Assembly (NCBI RefSeq): GCF_040869045.1
Contig: NC_090321.1
Coordinates: 76,479,183 to 76,543,182, forward strand
Direction: 5' to 3'
Origin: Eurosta solidaginis
Lineage: Eukaryota > Arthropoda > Insecta > Diptera > Tephritidae
DNA length: 64,000 bases
The notes under the pieces: model-generated
The model's database searches: none
Told to the model about the DNA's origin: nothing
The model's input: only the letters and a program-made list of their open reading frames with translations
Program-made: the position numbers and the translations under genes
Shown here: positions 1 to 11,665 of the stretch, one piece after another
Layout: every line of letters begins with the position of its first letter
How positions within the stretch are numbered: position 1 is the stretch's first letter

Positions 1-83
1 ATAAGCACATCTCAAACCGATCGCGGTTACAGCAGTCAAAAACGACAGTGCATTTTTAAATTAACACACCATTACTTAAATAC
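1..83. other. Edge flank, nothing recognised
   Basis: AT-rich sequence before the first transposable element. No coding signal or repeat was recognised. Confidence 0.4.
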
Positions 84-151
84 TAGCCGTGTTTTTTTTC
101 TATACGTTTACGTTTGCGCGTAAAAAAAACGCTAATCCTCGCTTAGATAAT

Positions 152-588
152 AGGGCGACTCATTTAACCTTATAAATGCCTTATAAAGTGTATAAACGTA
201 TAAATTTATCTAGTGCGTAAACGAGTTGTCAAATTTTGTATCAAAAATCATTTACACAGTCTGTATAAATTTACGTGCACATTTTATGGCGTAAACGCGG
301 TAAACTCAAAGCAATGCAACCTTGCATATATTACAGCAGGTATTTTCATCAGAAATCTCCAACATCAGCAAGTCATTTACAAGAATATCTTAGTAAAGAC
401 TTTTTGATTTTTCACTTAATCTTGGCATTTTTTAATTTGTATAACAATCAAACAATTTGTTTGGGCTATAATACAGCTGACGGACAATTAAGTTTATCAA
501 GAATATTACTAGGTGCGTTCATATAACATCGCGTGTAAATGTATATAATTTTACACCTTATAAGTTTATATGCTTTAATGAGTCCCCC
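152..588. mobile_element. Nested TIR element, TSD TAAT
   Basis: A 437-bp block interrupts the MITE sequence. Its ends are inverted (AGGGCGACTCATT at the left; AATGAGTCCCCC at the right). It is flanked by TAAT at 148-151 and 589-592. The uninterrupted MITE copies read through this point with one TAAT, which supports the boundaries. Short ORFs inside match nothing I know. Confidence 0.6.
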
Positions 589-644
589 TAATGCTTAGGT
601 GACCCATCTAGCGGCAGTGGTTAACTAACCGAAAAGCCTCTGAT

Positions 645-1345
645 GGCCATTGACGGCCCATACATGACACAAAAACCATGCGCCAATATAAAACGACGAA
701 ATTTGTGCAAATGAAAATTTTGACATACACGGCTCAAAAACACTGCGCAATATTCATTTTTAAAGTAGCGCAACAAATGAAACATGTGTTTTAATTGTAT
801 AAAAAAGGCACTAATTGTATAAAAAATCACTATTTATTTTCCACAGTGCTGGTAATTCACGGTATAATTCGAAAAACTCGCACCAGAAGCGTTTATTTTC
901 CATTGTACTTATAAAATATATATTTTAATTGCATGACCAGCTCAACTCATTGCAGCACTGCGCAATATTCATTTTTCAACTAGCACAACAAATGAAACAT
1001 GTGTTCTAATTGTATAAAAAGTTATTTTGTATTATTAAATTTGTGTGCATTCCTGTTACAAGCTAGACATGGTCCTTACGCCTTCGATATTAACATTTTT
1101 AAGCAATAATTACTGATGTTATATTATCAGGAACCACAGGTAAACTGTGTAAGATTCACCACACACGAAGAAAAAAGCATGTGCAATATTTGCAGACATG
1201 CGTAAATATCAAAATCGTTTTGATTTTAGCGCAGTTCTCTGCGCAAATAGCGCAACCAGTGAATACACCGGTCAAATCCTTGTGCAAACTGGTAATTGGC
1301 ACAAGGATACTTGAGCCGTGTAATTGGCGTATATTATATAGCTGA
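645..1345. repeat. Foreign insert with internal direct repeat
   Basis: This block has no counterpart in the compact copies of the host MITE. About 60 bp around 745-806 (ACTGCGCAATATTCATTTTT and following bases) recurs at about 955-1018 in the same direction, roughly 210 bp away. No TSD or coding sequence could be defined. Confidence 0.45.
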
Positions 1346-1885
1346 ATAGGGTATAACATATAGCTGAATCAGTTGCGATGAATTGTGGACACGCATAGAA
1401 TACATAGAATTAATGTAGAGGGTGAATCATTGACACATATTTCAGTTACATCTGAGTATAATGCGTATTGAAATTTAATAGGACAAATTTTATGCGCAGC
1501 AATTTCAGAGGTGTATTTAAAGTTTGTCGCTTAGCAGTCCATATAAAGTTTAAGCGTAAACGTATGTAGAAGTAAAAAAAAACACAGCTACTGTCAGAAT
1601 TTGGTACTGATCAGCCAATCTTATGAAAAGTTAGATGAAAAAAAAAACACTACACTATTTCTGTATAAACATTAGGGTGGTCTTTTATTTCGACCTTCAA
1701 AAAATTTATTTAAAATCAATATTTACTCAAAATACTGATGGCGTATATATTTTTATTTTATTTTGTATTTTTTATTGTAATAATATAATTATAAAACAGG
1801 AAAAATGGAAATTGAATTTTTAATGTAGGTTTCCCAAAAGGCCTGATTATATTCTTAAAGATTATCTAAGTTATTTTGAGACAAA

Positions 1886-4785
1886 ACAAGTAAGGAAGGC
1901 TAAGTTCGGGTGTAACCGAACATTACATACTCAGTTGAGAGCTGTGGAGACAAAGTAAGGGTAATCACCGTGTTGTAAAAAGAACCTAGGGTAACCCTGG
2001 AATGTGTTTGTATGACATGTGTATCAAATGGAAGGTATTAAAGAGTATTTTAAGAGGAAGTGGGCCATAGTTCTATAGATGGACGCCATTTAGGGATATC
2101 GCCATAAAGGTGGACCAGGCCTGACTCTAGAATTTGATTGTACGATATGGGTATCAAATGAAATGTGTTAATGATAATTTTAAAAGGGAGTGGGCCTAAG
2201 TTCTATAGGTGAACGCCTTTTCGAGATATCGCCATAAAGGTGGACCAGGGGTGACTCTAGAATTTATGTTGTACGATATGGGTATCAAATGAAAGGTATT
2301 AATGAGTATTTTAAAAGGGCGTGGACCTATGTTCTATAGATAGACGCCGTTTCGAGATATCGCCATAAAGGTGGACCAGGGGTGACTCTAGAATTTATTT
2401 TATACGATATGGGTATCAAATGAAAGGTATTAATGAGTATTTTAAAGGGCGTGGGCCTAAGTTCTATAGATGGACGCCGTTTCGAGATATCGCCATAAAC
2501 GTGGACCAGGGGTGACTCTAGAATTTGTTTTTACGATATGGGTATCAAATGAAAGGTGCTAATGAGTATTTTAAAAGGGCGTGGTCCTTAGTTCTATAGG
2601 TGGACGCCTTTTCGAAATATCGGCATAAAGGTGGACCAGGGGTGACTCTAGAATTTGTACTATATGGGTATCAAATGAAAGGTGTTAATGAGTATTTTGA
2701 AAAGGAGTGGGCCTTAGTTCTATAGGTGGACGCTTTTTCGGAATATCGTTATAAAAGTGGACCAGGGTTGACTCTAGAATGCGTTTGTACAATATGGGTA
2801 TCAAGCGAAAGGTGTTAATAAGTGTTTTAAAAGGGAGTGGGCCTTAGTTCTATAGGTGGACGCCTTTTCGGAATATCGTTATAAAAGTGGACCAGGGGTG
2901 ACTCTAGAATGCGTTTGTATAATATGGGTATCAAATGAAAGGTGTTAATGAGTATTTTAAAAAGGAGTGGGCCTTAGTTCTATATGTGGACGCCTTTTCG
3001 AGATATCGCCATAAACGTGGACCAGGGGTGCCCCTAGAATTTGTTTGTACGATATGAGTATCAAATGAAAAGTGTTAATGAGTATTTTAAAAGGGCGTGG
3101 GCCTTAGTTCTATAGGTGGACGCCTTTTCGAGAAATCGGCATAAAGGTGGACCAGGGGTGACTCTAGAATTTGTTTGTACGATATGGGTATCAAATGAAA
3201 GGTGTTAATGAGTATTTTAAAAAGGAGTGGGCCTTAGTTCTATATGTGGACGCCTTTTCGAGATATCGCCATAAACGTGGACCAGGGGTGACTCTAGAAT
3301 TTGTTTGTACTATATGGGTATCAAATGAAAGGTGTTAATGAGTATTTTAAAAGGGCGTGGGCCTTAGTTCTATAGGTGGATGCCTTTTCGAGATATCGCC
3401 ATAAACGTGGACCAGGGTTGACTCTAGAATTTGTTTGTACGATATGGGTATCAAATGAAAGGTGTTAATGAGTATTTTAGAAAGGAGTGGCCCTTAGTTG
3501 TATATGTGAAGGCGTTTTCGTGTTATCGACCAAAATGTGGACCAGGGTGATCCAGAACATCATCTGTCGGGTACCGCTAATTTATTTATATATGTAATAC
3601 CACGAACAGTATTCCTTCCAAGATTCCAAGGGCTTTTGATTTCGCCCTGCAAAACTTTTTCATTTTTTTCTACTTAATATGGTAGGTGTCACACCCATTT
3701 TACCAAGTTTTTTTCTAAAGTTATATTTTGCGTCAATAGACCAATACAATTACCATGTTTCATCCCTTTTTTCGTATTTGGTATATAATTTATGGCATTT
3801 TTTTCATTTTTCGTAATTTTCGATATCGAAAAAGTGGGCGTGGTCATAGTCGGATTTCGGCCATTTTTTACACCAATACAAAGTGAGTTCAGATAAGTAC
3901 GTCAACTGAGTTTAGTAAAGATATATCGATTTTTGCTCAAGTTATAGTGTTAACGGCCGAGCGGAAGGACAGACGGTCGACTGTGTATAAAAACTGGGCG
4001 TGGCTTCGCCCTTTTTCACAGAAAACAGTTATCGTCCTAGAATCTAAGCCTCTACCAAATTTCACAAGGATTGGTAAATTTTTGTTCGACTTATGGCATT
4101 AAAAATATCCCAGACAAATTAAATGAAAAAGGGCGGAGCCACGCCCATTTTGAAATTTTCTTTTATTTTTGTATTTTGTTGCACCATATCATTACTGGAG
4201 TTGAATGTTGACTTAATTTACTTATATACTGTAAAGATATTAACTTAGGCATATAGTAATAAGTGTAACGTTCTTGCCAAATTTCATCATGATATCTTCA
4301 ACGACTGCCAAATTACAGCTTGCAAAACTTCTAAATTACCTTCTTTTAAAAGTGGGCGGTGCCACGCCCATTGTCCAAAATTTTACTAGTTTTCTATTCT
4401 GCGTCATAAGTTCAACTCGCCTACCAAGTTTCATCGCTTTATCCGTATTTGGTAAGGAATTATCGCACTTTCGATTTTTCGAAATTTTCGATATCGAAAA
4501 AGTGGGCGTGGTTATTGTCCGATATCGTTCATTTTAAATAGTGATCTGAGATGAGTGCCCAGGAAACTACATACCAAATTTCATCAAGATGCCTCAAAAT
4601 TTACTCAAGTTATCGTGTTAACGGACAGACGGACGGACATGTCTCAATCTAATTTTTTTTCGATACTGATGATTTTGATATATGGAAGTATATATCTATC
4701 TCGATTTCTTTATACCTGTACAACCAACCGTTATCCAATCAAAGTTAATATACTCTGTGAGCTCTGCTCAACTGAGTATAAAAAT
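1886..4785. mobile_element. Large AAGTTCGGGTGTAACCGAAC-type repeat, copy 1
   Basis: The element opens with ACAAGTAAGGAAGGC followed by a hairpin, GTTCGG-gtgtaa-CCGAAC (1904-1921). Near the start is ATACTCAGTTGAGAGC, mirrored near the end by GCTCTGCTCAACTGAGTAT. The first half is a ~130-bp tandem array (about 1990-3545). The second half is non-coding with many short palindromes such as GGGCGGTGCCACGCCC and TTCGATATCGAA, and ends with the ACGGACAGACGGACGGACAT block. A near-identical copy lies at 22739-25197. It resembles the abundant non-coding repeats of higher flies. I cannot assign a class. Confidence 0.7.
1990..3545. repeat. ~130-bp tandem array, about 12 units
   Basis: The phrase GGGTATCAAATG recurs at 2149, 2280, 2411, 2540 and 2666 and onward, at spacings of 126-131 bp. 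Units differ by scattered substitutions and keep TTCGAGATATCG and GTGGACCAGGGGTGACTCTA. The array is internal to the large repeat. Confidence 0.85.
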
Positions 4786-4888
4786 CGTTGAAACTTACTA
4801 GAAAAGGTAAAATAGTAAAAAGTACCGTAAAAGGACCATGCGCCATACAACATCACATTTTTTGAGAAAAATACTGAAATAGTTTCTC

Positions 4889-5975
4889 TAAGACTCAAGC
4901 CAGCAGACACTTCGTGAAAACAAGACCTACAGCTTCCGAACGATTTGGATAATTGATATAACATTTATTGGCAATTTAATACCGCAAAAAAAATTTAAAG
5001 CTGCGTCCGGTTCCGAGAAATGGGAGTGTCTGCTAGCTTAAGACTCAAGCCAGCAGACACTTCGTGAAAACACGACCTACGACTTCCGAACGACTTGGAT
5101 AATTGATATTACATTTATTGGCAATTTAATACCGCAAAAAAAAATTTAAAGCTGCGTCCGGTTCCGAGAAACGGGAGTGTCTGCTAGCTTAAGACTCAAG
5201 CCAGCAGACACTTCGTGAAAACACGACCTACGACTTCCGAACGACTTGGATAATTGATATTACATTTATTGGCAATTTAATACCGCAAAAAAAAATGTAA
5301 AGCTGCGTCCGGTTCCGAGAAACGGGAGTGTCTGCTAGCTTAAGACTCAAGCCAGCAGACACTTCGTGAAAACACGACCTACAGCTTCAGAACGACTTGG
5401 ATAATTGATATTACATTTATTGGCAATTTAATACCGCAAAAAAAAAAATTTAAAGCTGCGTCCGGTTCCGAGAAACGGGAGTGTCTGCTAGCTTAAGACT
5501 CAAGCCAGCAGACACTTCGTGAAAACACGACCTACGACTTCCGAACGACTTGGATAATTGATATTACATTTATTGGAAATTTAATACCGCAAAAAAGTAT
5601 TTAAAGCTGCGTCCGGTTCCGAGAAACGGGAGTTTCTGCTAGCTTAAGACTCAAGCCAGCAGACACTTCGTGAAAACACGACCTACAGCTTCCGAACGAC
5701 TTGGATAATTGATATTACATTTATTGGCAATTTAATACCACAAAAAAATTTAAAGCTGCGTCCGGTTCCGAGAAACAGGAGTGTCTGCTAGCTTAAGACT
5801 CAAGCCAGCAGACACTTCGTGAAAACACGACCTACGACTTCCGAACGACTTGGATAATTGATATTACATTTATTGGCAATTTAATACCGCAAAAAAAAAT
5901 TTAAAGCTGTGTCCGGTTCCGAGAAACAGTGTCTGCTAGCTTAAGTCTGAAGCCAGCAGACGCTTCGCGAAAACA
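4889..5975. repeat. ~150-bp tandem array, left arm, about 7 units
   Basis: CAGCAGACAC starts recur at 4901, 5051, 5202, 5353, 5506, 5657 and 5806, with a diverged last unit at 5954; spacing is 148-153 bp. Each unit begins with AGCAGACACT and ends with AGTGTCTGCT, so unit junctions form a hairpin: AGTGTCTGCTAGCTT, a short AAGACTC loop, then AAGCCAGCAGACACT. Length differences lie mainly in an A-run. Confidence 0.9.
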
Positions 5976-5987
5976 CGTATGAACATT

Positions 5988-6058
5988 CATACATACATAT
6001 GTACATATGTACACATGTACATATGTACACATGTACATATGTACACATGTACAATGTA
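5988..6058. repeat. ACATATGTAC simple repeat
   Basis: Tandem alternation of ACATATGTAC and ACACATGTAC, itself self-complementary. The mirror tract in the right arm (about 13898-13933) is much shorter, so this is one of the few places where the arms differ. Confidence 0.8.
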
Positions 6059-6061
6059 CAT

Positions 6062-7222
6062 GTTAGCGCGCATACAATGATTTAAGTAATGCGTAAATTT
6101 AGTTGCATCAATATGTTGTTTGTTTTTGTGTTGATGATGTTTGCAACTATAACGGTTTATAAAATACATGTCGGTCTTCTTTCTTTCGAAATCAGAGAAA
6201 AGTTTGTGCATATTTCGTATTTGTATTTTCCCTCTTGCGCGCAGGATTTCTGATAACGGATACATATGTATGTACATATGTGCCTTAGGGTGTGCCGAGA
6301 AAAACAAGTTTTCAATTTCTATCCTCTCAAATGTTTCTATTTTATTAAAAAAAAACCCTTACCAAAGATGGGTCCTATAACTCCACTCTACGGGGTACGA
6401 TATATTTATTTTATTTTCCCATTTCGTTAACATGGGAAAAATTATTTTTTGTCCTAACTTGAATTTACTCAACTTTTTACGAAAATCTTTTATGTGCCGT
6501 TTTGCCTAGTTTTGAGGTCTTGTACAGGTTACAAAAAGTGTTTATGATTTTTTTCTAATCATATCATTTGAAAACACTCTTACGGCATTGAGACCTTAAT
6601 TACGAATTTCTGTTATTATTATATTGTTTTAGTTATGGCTATGTGAATTTATGATTTATCATTTCAATACACTTTTTAAGTGTGAAATAAGTGTTTACGC
6701 AATTTCGTCAAAGAAAACACCTTCAAATGGCCATGACTTTTGGAAAAAAATCGTAATTAAGATCTCAATATATTAAAGAGTGTTTATAAATGATATGATT
6801 AGAGAAAAAAATCATAAAAATTGTTTGTAACCTCTACAAGACCTTAAAACTAGGCGGGAAATCCGTTTTTCGGGTACCACTTAGGGTGGAGTAATAGGAC
6901 CAAACTTTGAGGGTTTTATTTTTACATCAAATAGAAACATTTCAGAGGATAGAATTTGGGCGAAATTTTTTTCGGACCACCCTAATATGCACTTTTTCCT
7001 ACATATGTACCCGTTAGCGCAGAAATCCTGCGCGCATGCCATTTGAAACATATCGAAATATAAACTTTTCTCTGATTTTCGAAAAATAGTAGAGCGAGAT
7101 GTATTTTAGAAACCGTTATAGTAGCAAACATATCAGTTTGTGCTAACACATACACAATCAACATATTCATGCAACTAAATTTACTCATTACTCAAATCAT
7201 TTGTAGTAAGTATGCTCGCTAC
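6062..7222. repeat. 1.16-kb degenerate palindrome within left arm
   Basis: The left half starts GTTAGCGCGCATAC and the right half ends in the near-complement GTATGCTCGCTACC. Matching blocks run inward to a centre near 6640. Both halves contain an AGGGTG-type inner terminus (near 6287 and 6984), suggesting a long-TIR MITE inside a larger inverted duplication. The halves are clearly diverged from each other, unlike the two foldback arms. Confidence 0.75.
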
Positions 7223-7237
7223 CTTGAATGTAACTTC

Positions 7238-7840
7238 CAGCGTTGCCACTCGCGCAATTTTTTTTGTTCCAAAAGTGTATCATTCCTGAAAAAATGTATC
7301 AATTCGTTTTAATAGATTGATACATAGTTTTTGAGTCATTTCGTCTGAATTTTATATAATGTGTGAAACAAAATTCTGAAATTAATAATATTTAAAACAA
7401 AACATCACCGCACTATTTTGGCTAAACGGATCTCACAACTGAATTTTATAAAATTTTACCAACGCTCAGTTTTAAATAAATGTCGCTTTTATAAAGGTTT
7501 TTCTATTTAACATATCGAAACGCGTTTATTTAAACGGAATTATTGTTTATACGTTTCTTAACAAATACTACTTATTTTAAACAAAACTAATACCAACAAA
7601 ATAATTATGTAGAAGAAATACGGTTTATCTATATATATAATATAGATATAAAGGAAAAAATAAATATCATTCTAAAATTTGATTTACTATAAAACTGCAT
7701 ATTCAAACATTTTTTAGAAATCTTACTGAGGTTGAATCTTCCAGAATAAAAATGTATACATTTAAGATTATTTGTATCTTTGTATCCACTCATTGACAAT
7801 GTATTCAAATGTATACAATTGTATCCAAACGGCAACCCTG
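7238..7840. mobile_element. TIR insert CAGSGTTGCC in left arm
   Basis: It starts CAGCGTTGCC and ends GGCAACCCTG, so both ends read CAGSGTTGCC inward. Length is about 600 bp. The copy in the other arm is 12135-12727. The termini look hAT-like, but I found no matching 8-bp flanks, so the class is uncertain. Confidence 0.5.
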
Positions 7841-8824
7841 GCATGCACATTGTACATATCTGTTTTCATATGTACGCACTAGGGTAGATCTCCTGCTATT
7901 CATGCTATTAGAAAATATTGTTTAGGACAACGAAAAATTTAGCCTGTCAAAATTGCAGGTTTTAATTTTAATGTTAAGAGGTGCATCATGCGAATCTAGT
8001 TTTCTCTTACAAATTACATGGGGAATTTTTATTCGATGTGTACCTACGCTTTAATGACGTTTACTTAATGATCCGGTCTTATAGCGTTTTCTTTTCTGGC
8101 AAAAGTGTTATGATTTTTGTACGCGGCGCAAGAGTTGTAAATATATTTTTTTCTATTCTAAAAAGTAGGTAACGCCTTTACGGGGTATTTCGTTCTTTTG
8201 TGTAATTGTTGTTCGCAACGCAAAAGCGTTACACTTTTACCCTGCAAAAAATGGCGGTGTGGCAGTACAACCCTGCTAAACCAGCTGTTCGTGGCAATTT
8301 ATTTTCATAACTTTACAAATTTTTAGCGACAAAATTGAAATGAAGGAAATAATTCTGTGTGCGTTTTTAAAAATCAGCTAATACACGGGGTAGCCATTTA
8401 TGTTCTTTGCATGCACTATAAATGTTGAAAATTTTCTGGGGTAGAAGTAACTCTATTAAGGCTTTACCATTTACTTAGGAAAACATTTATTTCAGAAAAG
8501 AAGTCTCTATTATTCTCCTGTAATATATGGCAAAAGTGCGTAAGTTAGTCTTAACATTTTTTTTTAATCAACACGGCTTCTCAGCTGCTTGAAACTCAAA
8601 CTTTGTCTTACTCAAATTTAATTGGCTTCAACACTGCATAACCAGAATTCTTCTTAAGAGCCTAAGTCAATGGTTCAAAGTTTAGGTAAAATATGCAGAT
8701 CTTTGCATTTGGGGTTGACATTCAACACAGAATATCTTACAAACGATTCGTCTTAGTGAAAAATCTCTTTAGACCTTTTTTGTAGATCGTCCAATTTTTT
8801 ATACGAATGGGTATTGCTCATCAT

Positions 8825-9000
8825 TTAAGACCCAGTCGATAAAGCGCAGGTACACTTCAAATAAAAAATCAAAACCTTCCCATATAATTTTGTATGGAGA
8901 AACTAAAATCGCGATGAGGCACTTCTTAACATAAAAATTAAAAGCTACAATTTTTAAGGACCACCTTTTTCGTTGTTCTCAACAACTTTTTTACTATACC
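8825..9000. repeat. Decayed extra copy of arm sequence
   Basis: Matching segments around the words AAAGCG.AGGTACAC, CACTTCTTAACAT and CCTTTTTCGTTGT line up with 11900-12065 in the same orientation, and so are inverted relative to 7900-8080. Divergence is far greater than between the two arms. Confidence 0.55.
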
Positions 9001-9114
9001 AAAAGAAAAAATTTTACTTTTTATATCTGGCCCATCCTAAAGAACATAAATTATGAAATACATCTTGCTCTTCTTTACTCTTCATATACATCTACATTTG
9101 TGGTTAAAAAAACG

Positions 9115-9472
9115 CTTAGATAATGTTTAGGAGGTTCATCTAGCGACAATTATTGAAGACTCGCAGCAGTGGTAAATAACTTGCTTCAAAACGGGTTGTT
9201 CTGAATAGCGGAGGCACGCGCCTCTGTTGGTCATAGTGTATAACCTATAGCTGAATCGGTTACAATTAATAGTGGACACACACCCTTTTTCGGTCATAGA
9301 AGTGGAGAATGACGCAGAGATAAAACGGAGAGGCATATTTCAGTTGCAACTGAGTATAATGCATACCGCAATTTAGCAGTACTAATTTTAGGCGCAAAAA
9401 TTTCATAATAGATAAAATTACACCTTAACCAGTCCATATAATGTTTGAATGCATATGTATGTATAAAAACAC
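9115..9472. mobile_element. TA-MITE, decayed copy
   Basis: It contains CGCTTAGATAATG, the CATCTAGCG block and the CAGTTGCAACTGAGTATAATGC block of the 15940-16338 family. It ends AAAAACACAGC followed by TA. The left end is degraded. Confidence 0.6.
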
Positions 9473-9949
9473 AGCTATAATGTGAAAATCATACCATTTA
9501 GAATTTCACTGCTATTTTCGTGTTCACAACTGTACATACATACATGTTAGCGCGCATACTTGCTACACTACTGTTGCCAATTTGGTCCCTTCCAACCCCA
9601 TTTGGCCCGTTGGTTCCTTTTGCAAACACATTGGGCAAACACATTGTCATTAACTTTGGTGAAAGACATAGGCTTATCCTAGAAATGTGGAAATGTTATA
9701 CCTAAATAACTAACATAGTATTTGTATACTTTTAATATTTCTTTTCTATTTATTAATTTAAACTCAGCTGATGGTATCTATTTTTTTAGGAAACCAAGGA
9801 AAAATCCTAAATACATTTTACAACGAAACGACACTCTAGTAAATTGCGAATTGTTTGTATAACAATAAACTAAAAGAAAAATTTGGCCCTTTTTTGAGAT
9901 TTGGTCCTTTTTCGATGAATTTTGGTCCCAAATGAAAACATGATGTGGC

Positions 9950-10175
9950 AACCGTGCTTACTACAAATTATTTAAGTAATGCGTAAATTTAGTTGCATAA
10001 ATATGTTGATTGTATATACCTATGTTAACACAAAAGGAAACGTTTGCTACTATAACCGTTTATAAAATGCATCTCGCTCTTCTTTATTTCGAAAATCAGA
10101 GACAAGTTTGTATTTCGATAAGCTTCAAATGGCATGCGCGCAGGACTCATGCGCTAACGGGTACGCGTTGGTATG
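9950..10175. repeat. Decayed copy of palindrome outer segment
   Basis: TTAAGTAATGCGTAAATTTAG is followed by the CGTTTATAAAATGCAT and GCGCGCAGGA blocks, as in 6062-6270 and 12742-12960. The open frame through it is not evidence of a gene: related frames occur in the other repeat copies. Confidence 0.6.
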
Positions 10176-10823
10176 AACATATGAATGTTTTTGTATGTAA
10201 TTATCATTTAGTGCAATTTTTTGATGGTTTCAACTTCTTCGTTGCCGAATTCGATGTTTTATTGTTTCGCGATTTGTTAACTAAAGAGGTTGCTCTGAGT
10301 AATTTCTTCAGTTGCAAATAAAAAATAGGCTCAAAAAGTTGTGCGTTCTAAATAAATGTGATAAAATATTATTTATTAATAGAGTGAATTTTGTGTTATT
10401 TTTATACGAATTTAGTCAACATTTCTTTAAATCGCGAGCGTGAAAAAGTGTATCAAGAAGTATTTTTTCAATTCATATCGCAACATTTAATTAGAGCACA
10501 ATGCACTAAACTTTGGTTTTCATCAACATTTTAAGTTGGGTGGTAGTGGTAATAATTTCCAATTTTACAAAAATTTATTGAAAACTATGAAAAAGATTAT
10601 TATCTTCCTTCAACTTACATACATATTCCTTGCTTGATGTATAACTAGGAATTTTTCACACCCTGCATGTTGTCGTAGGTCAGGAACACTTTCAAATGCA
10701 TTTACTTTAAATTCAATCATTACCTTACCATTTAATAATGTACATAACTGTCGCATTGACATTTCAATATTAGAGCATGAACTCATAATACAAACAGACA
10801 TGTGTGTACCCACATAATTAATA

Positions 10824-11665
10824 GCTGTGTTTTTTTTAGTTCTATATACCAGTGATGCACCTTAACGTTAAGCTAATCGTTTATCAAAAAATTTCCACCG
10901 TTTCCGTTGAAACACTTCGAAATATTATCGATAAAGAAATTATCAAAATAAATTGTATCTCGTTTTTAACTGAAACGAAAAGCTTTCGTTAACGTTAAAA
11001 ACGTTCGTACTGTCAAAATTCATGAGAAAAGTTGCAATCAGCTTGGCTAATGCTTTCACCTTTAATGACTCCGCCATCAATCAGCTTTGCCAGCATAGTT
11101 TGAAATTAATAATCAACATAAACGATTTGATTTCGTTTTGATATGACAGAAAACGAAACGAAATCATTTCGTTAATTTGACGATCTTAACGTTAATAAAC
11201 GAAACGAAATGACTTCGTTTCGTTTATTAACGTTGATTATCGTAACGAAATGATATCGTTTCGTTGGTTAAGCATGCCTGCTATATACGTTTACGCTTAA
11301 GTTTTATATGGACTGCTAAGCGACAAACTTTAAATACACCTCTGAAATTGCTGCGCATAAAATTTGTCCTATTAAATTTCAATACGCATTATACTCAGAT
11401 GTAACTGAAATATGTGTCTTTGTTTCACCCTCTACACTAATTCTATGTATTCTATGTGTGTCCACAATTCATCGCAACCGGTTCAGCTATATGTTATACC
11501 CTATGGCCATCAGAGGGTTGTGTCTCCGCTTTTGGGTACACCCTGTGATGTTATGTTAGTTATTTAACCACTGCCGCTAGATGGGTCTCCTAAGCATTAT
11601 CTAAGAGAAGATAGGCGTTTTTTTTTCATGCGCAAACGAAACGTATACGCGAGTATAAAAAAACA
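10824..11665. mobile_element. TA-MITE copy split by an hAT element
   Basis: It begins after TA with GCTGTGTTTTTTTT, is interrupted at CTATATAC (10842-10849), resumes at 11281, and runs almost to its other end. The final AAACACGGC is missing where the right foldback arm begins. The intact relative at 15940-16338 shows the uninterrupted reading. Confidence 0.7.
10850..11280. mobile_element. hAT-type non-autonomous element with 8-bp TSD
   Basis: The ends are CAGTGATGCAC (left) and GCATGCCTG (right). It is flanked by perfect CTATATAC duplications (10842-10849, 11281-11288). The uninterrupted target exists in the 15940 MITE copy. Internal sequence repeats AACGTTAATAAACGAAACG motifs, shared with the 111-bp element at 21321-21431. 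An 8-bp TSD and CA..TG termini are hAT hallmarks. No transposase is present. Confidence 0.85.

Larger units (their letters stand above)
86..1588. mobile_element. TA-flanked MITE (GCCGTGTTTTTT family), expanded by insertions
   Basis: The left end starts GCCGTGTTTTTTTT and the right end finishes AAACACAGC. Each end is flanked by TA (84-85 and 1589-1590). The same termini and subterminal sequence make a compact 399-bp copy at 15940-16338, so this is a long member of that family in the opposite orientation. It is long because 152-588 is a separate insertion and about 645-1345 is also foreign. Family sequence resumes at about 1346 and runs to the right end. TA flanks fit a Tc1/mariner-type target, but no transposase is visible, so the class is inferred. 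Confidence 0.65.
4889..8309. mobile_element. Left arm of giant foldback structure
   Basis: This ~3.4-kb block is present again, inverted, at 11666-15201. Stretches compared by eye agree at almost every base: a 63-codon open frame at 7981-8172 is identical to its mirror at 11803-11994. From outside inward the arm holds a ~150-bp tandem array (4889-5975), an ACATATGTAC-rich tract (5988-6058), a 1.16-kb palindrome (6062-7222), a TIR insert (7238-7840) and a single-copy end. The inner boundary is the sequence GGCAATTTATTTTCATA. No transposase is visible. Long arms with terminal tandem repeats recall Drosophila FB or Galileo elements, but I see no sequence match. Confidence 0.8.
8310..11665. other. 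Central region of the foldback
   Basis: The 3.36 kb between the arms encodes no recognisable transposase. Sequence at 8825-9000 is a diverged copy of arm sequence (compare 11900-12065), and 9950-10175 is a diverged copy of the palindrome's outer segment. A TA-MITE copy lies at about 9115-9472 and another at 10824-11665, the latter split by an hAT element. 8310-8820 and 10330-10820 show nothing recognisable. Confidence 0.6.

Noticed and set aside
1904..1921. GTTCGG hairpin as a Helitron 3' end
   Set aside because: On the opposite strand the hairpin is followed by TTAG rather than a clean CTRR, and the other end does not show a defined TC start.
4889..5975. CRISPR-like regular repeats
   Set aside because: Units are ~150 bp contiguous tandem copies with no unique spacers, in a eukaryotic context.
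7981..8172. Identical 63-codon ORFs here and at 11803-11994
   Set aside because: Identity comes from the inverted arms at DNA level; no start context, motif or codon bias suggests a real protein.
9520..9705. Short ORF with Pro/Leu-rich start
   Set aside because: Lies between repeat copies with no recognisable domain.
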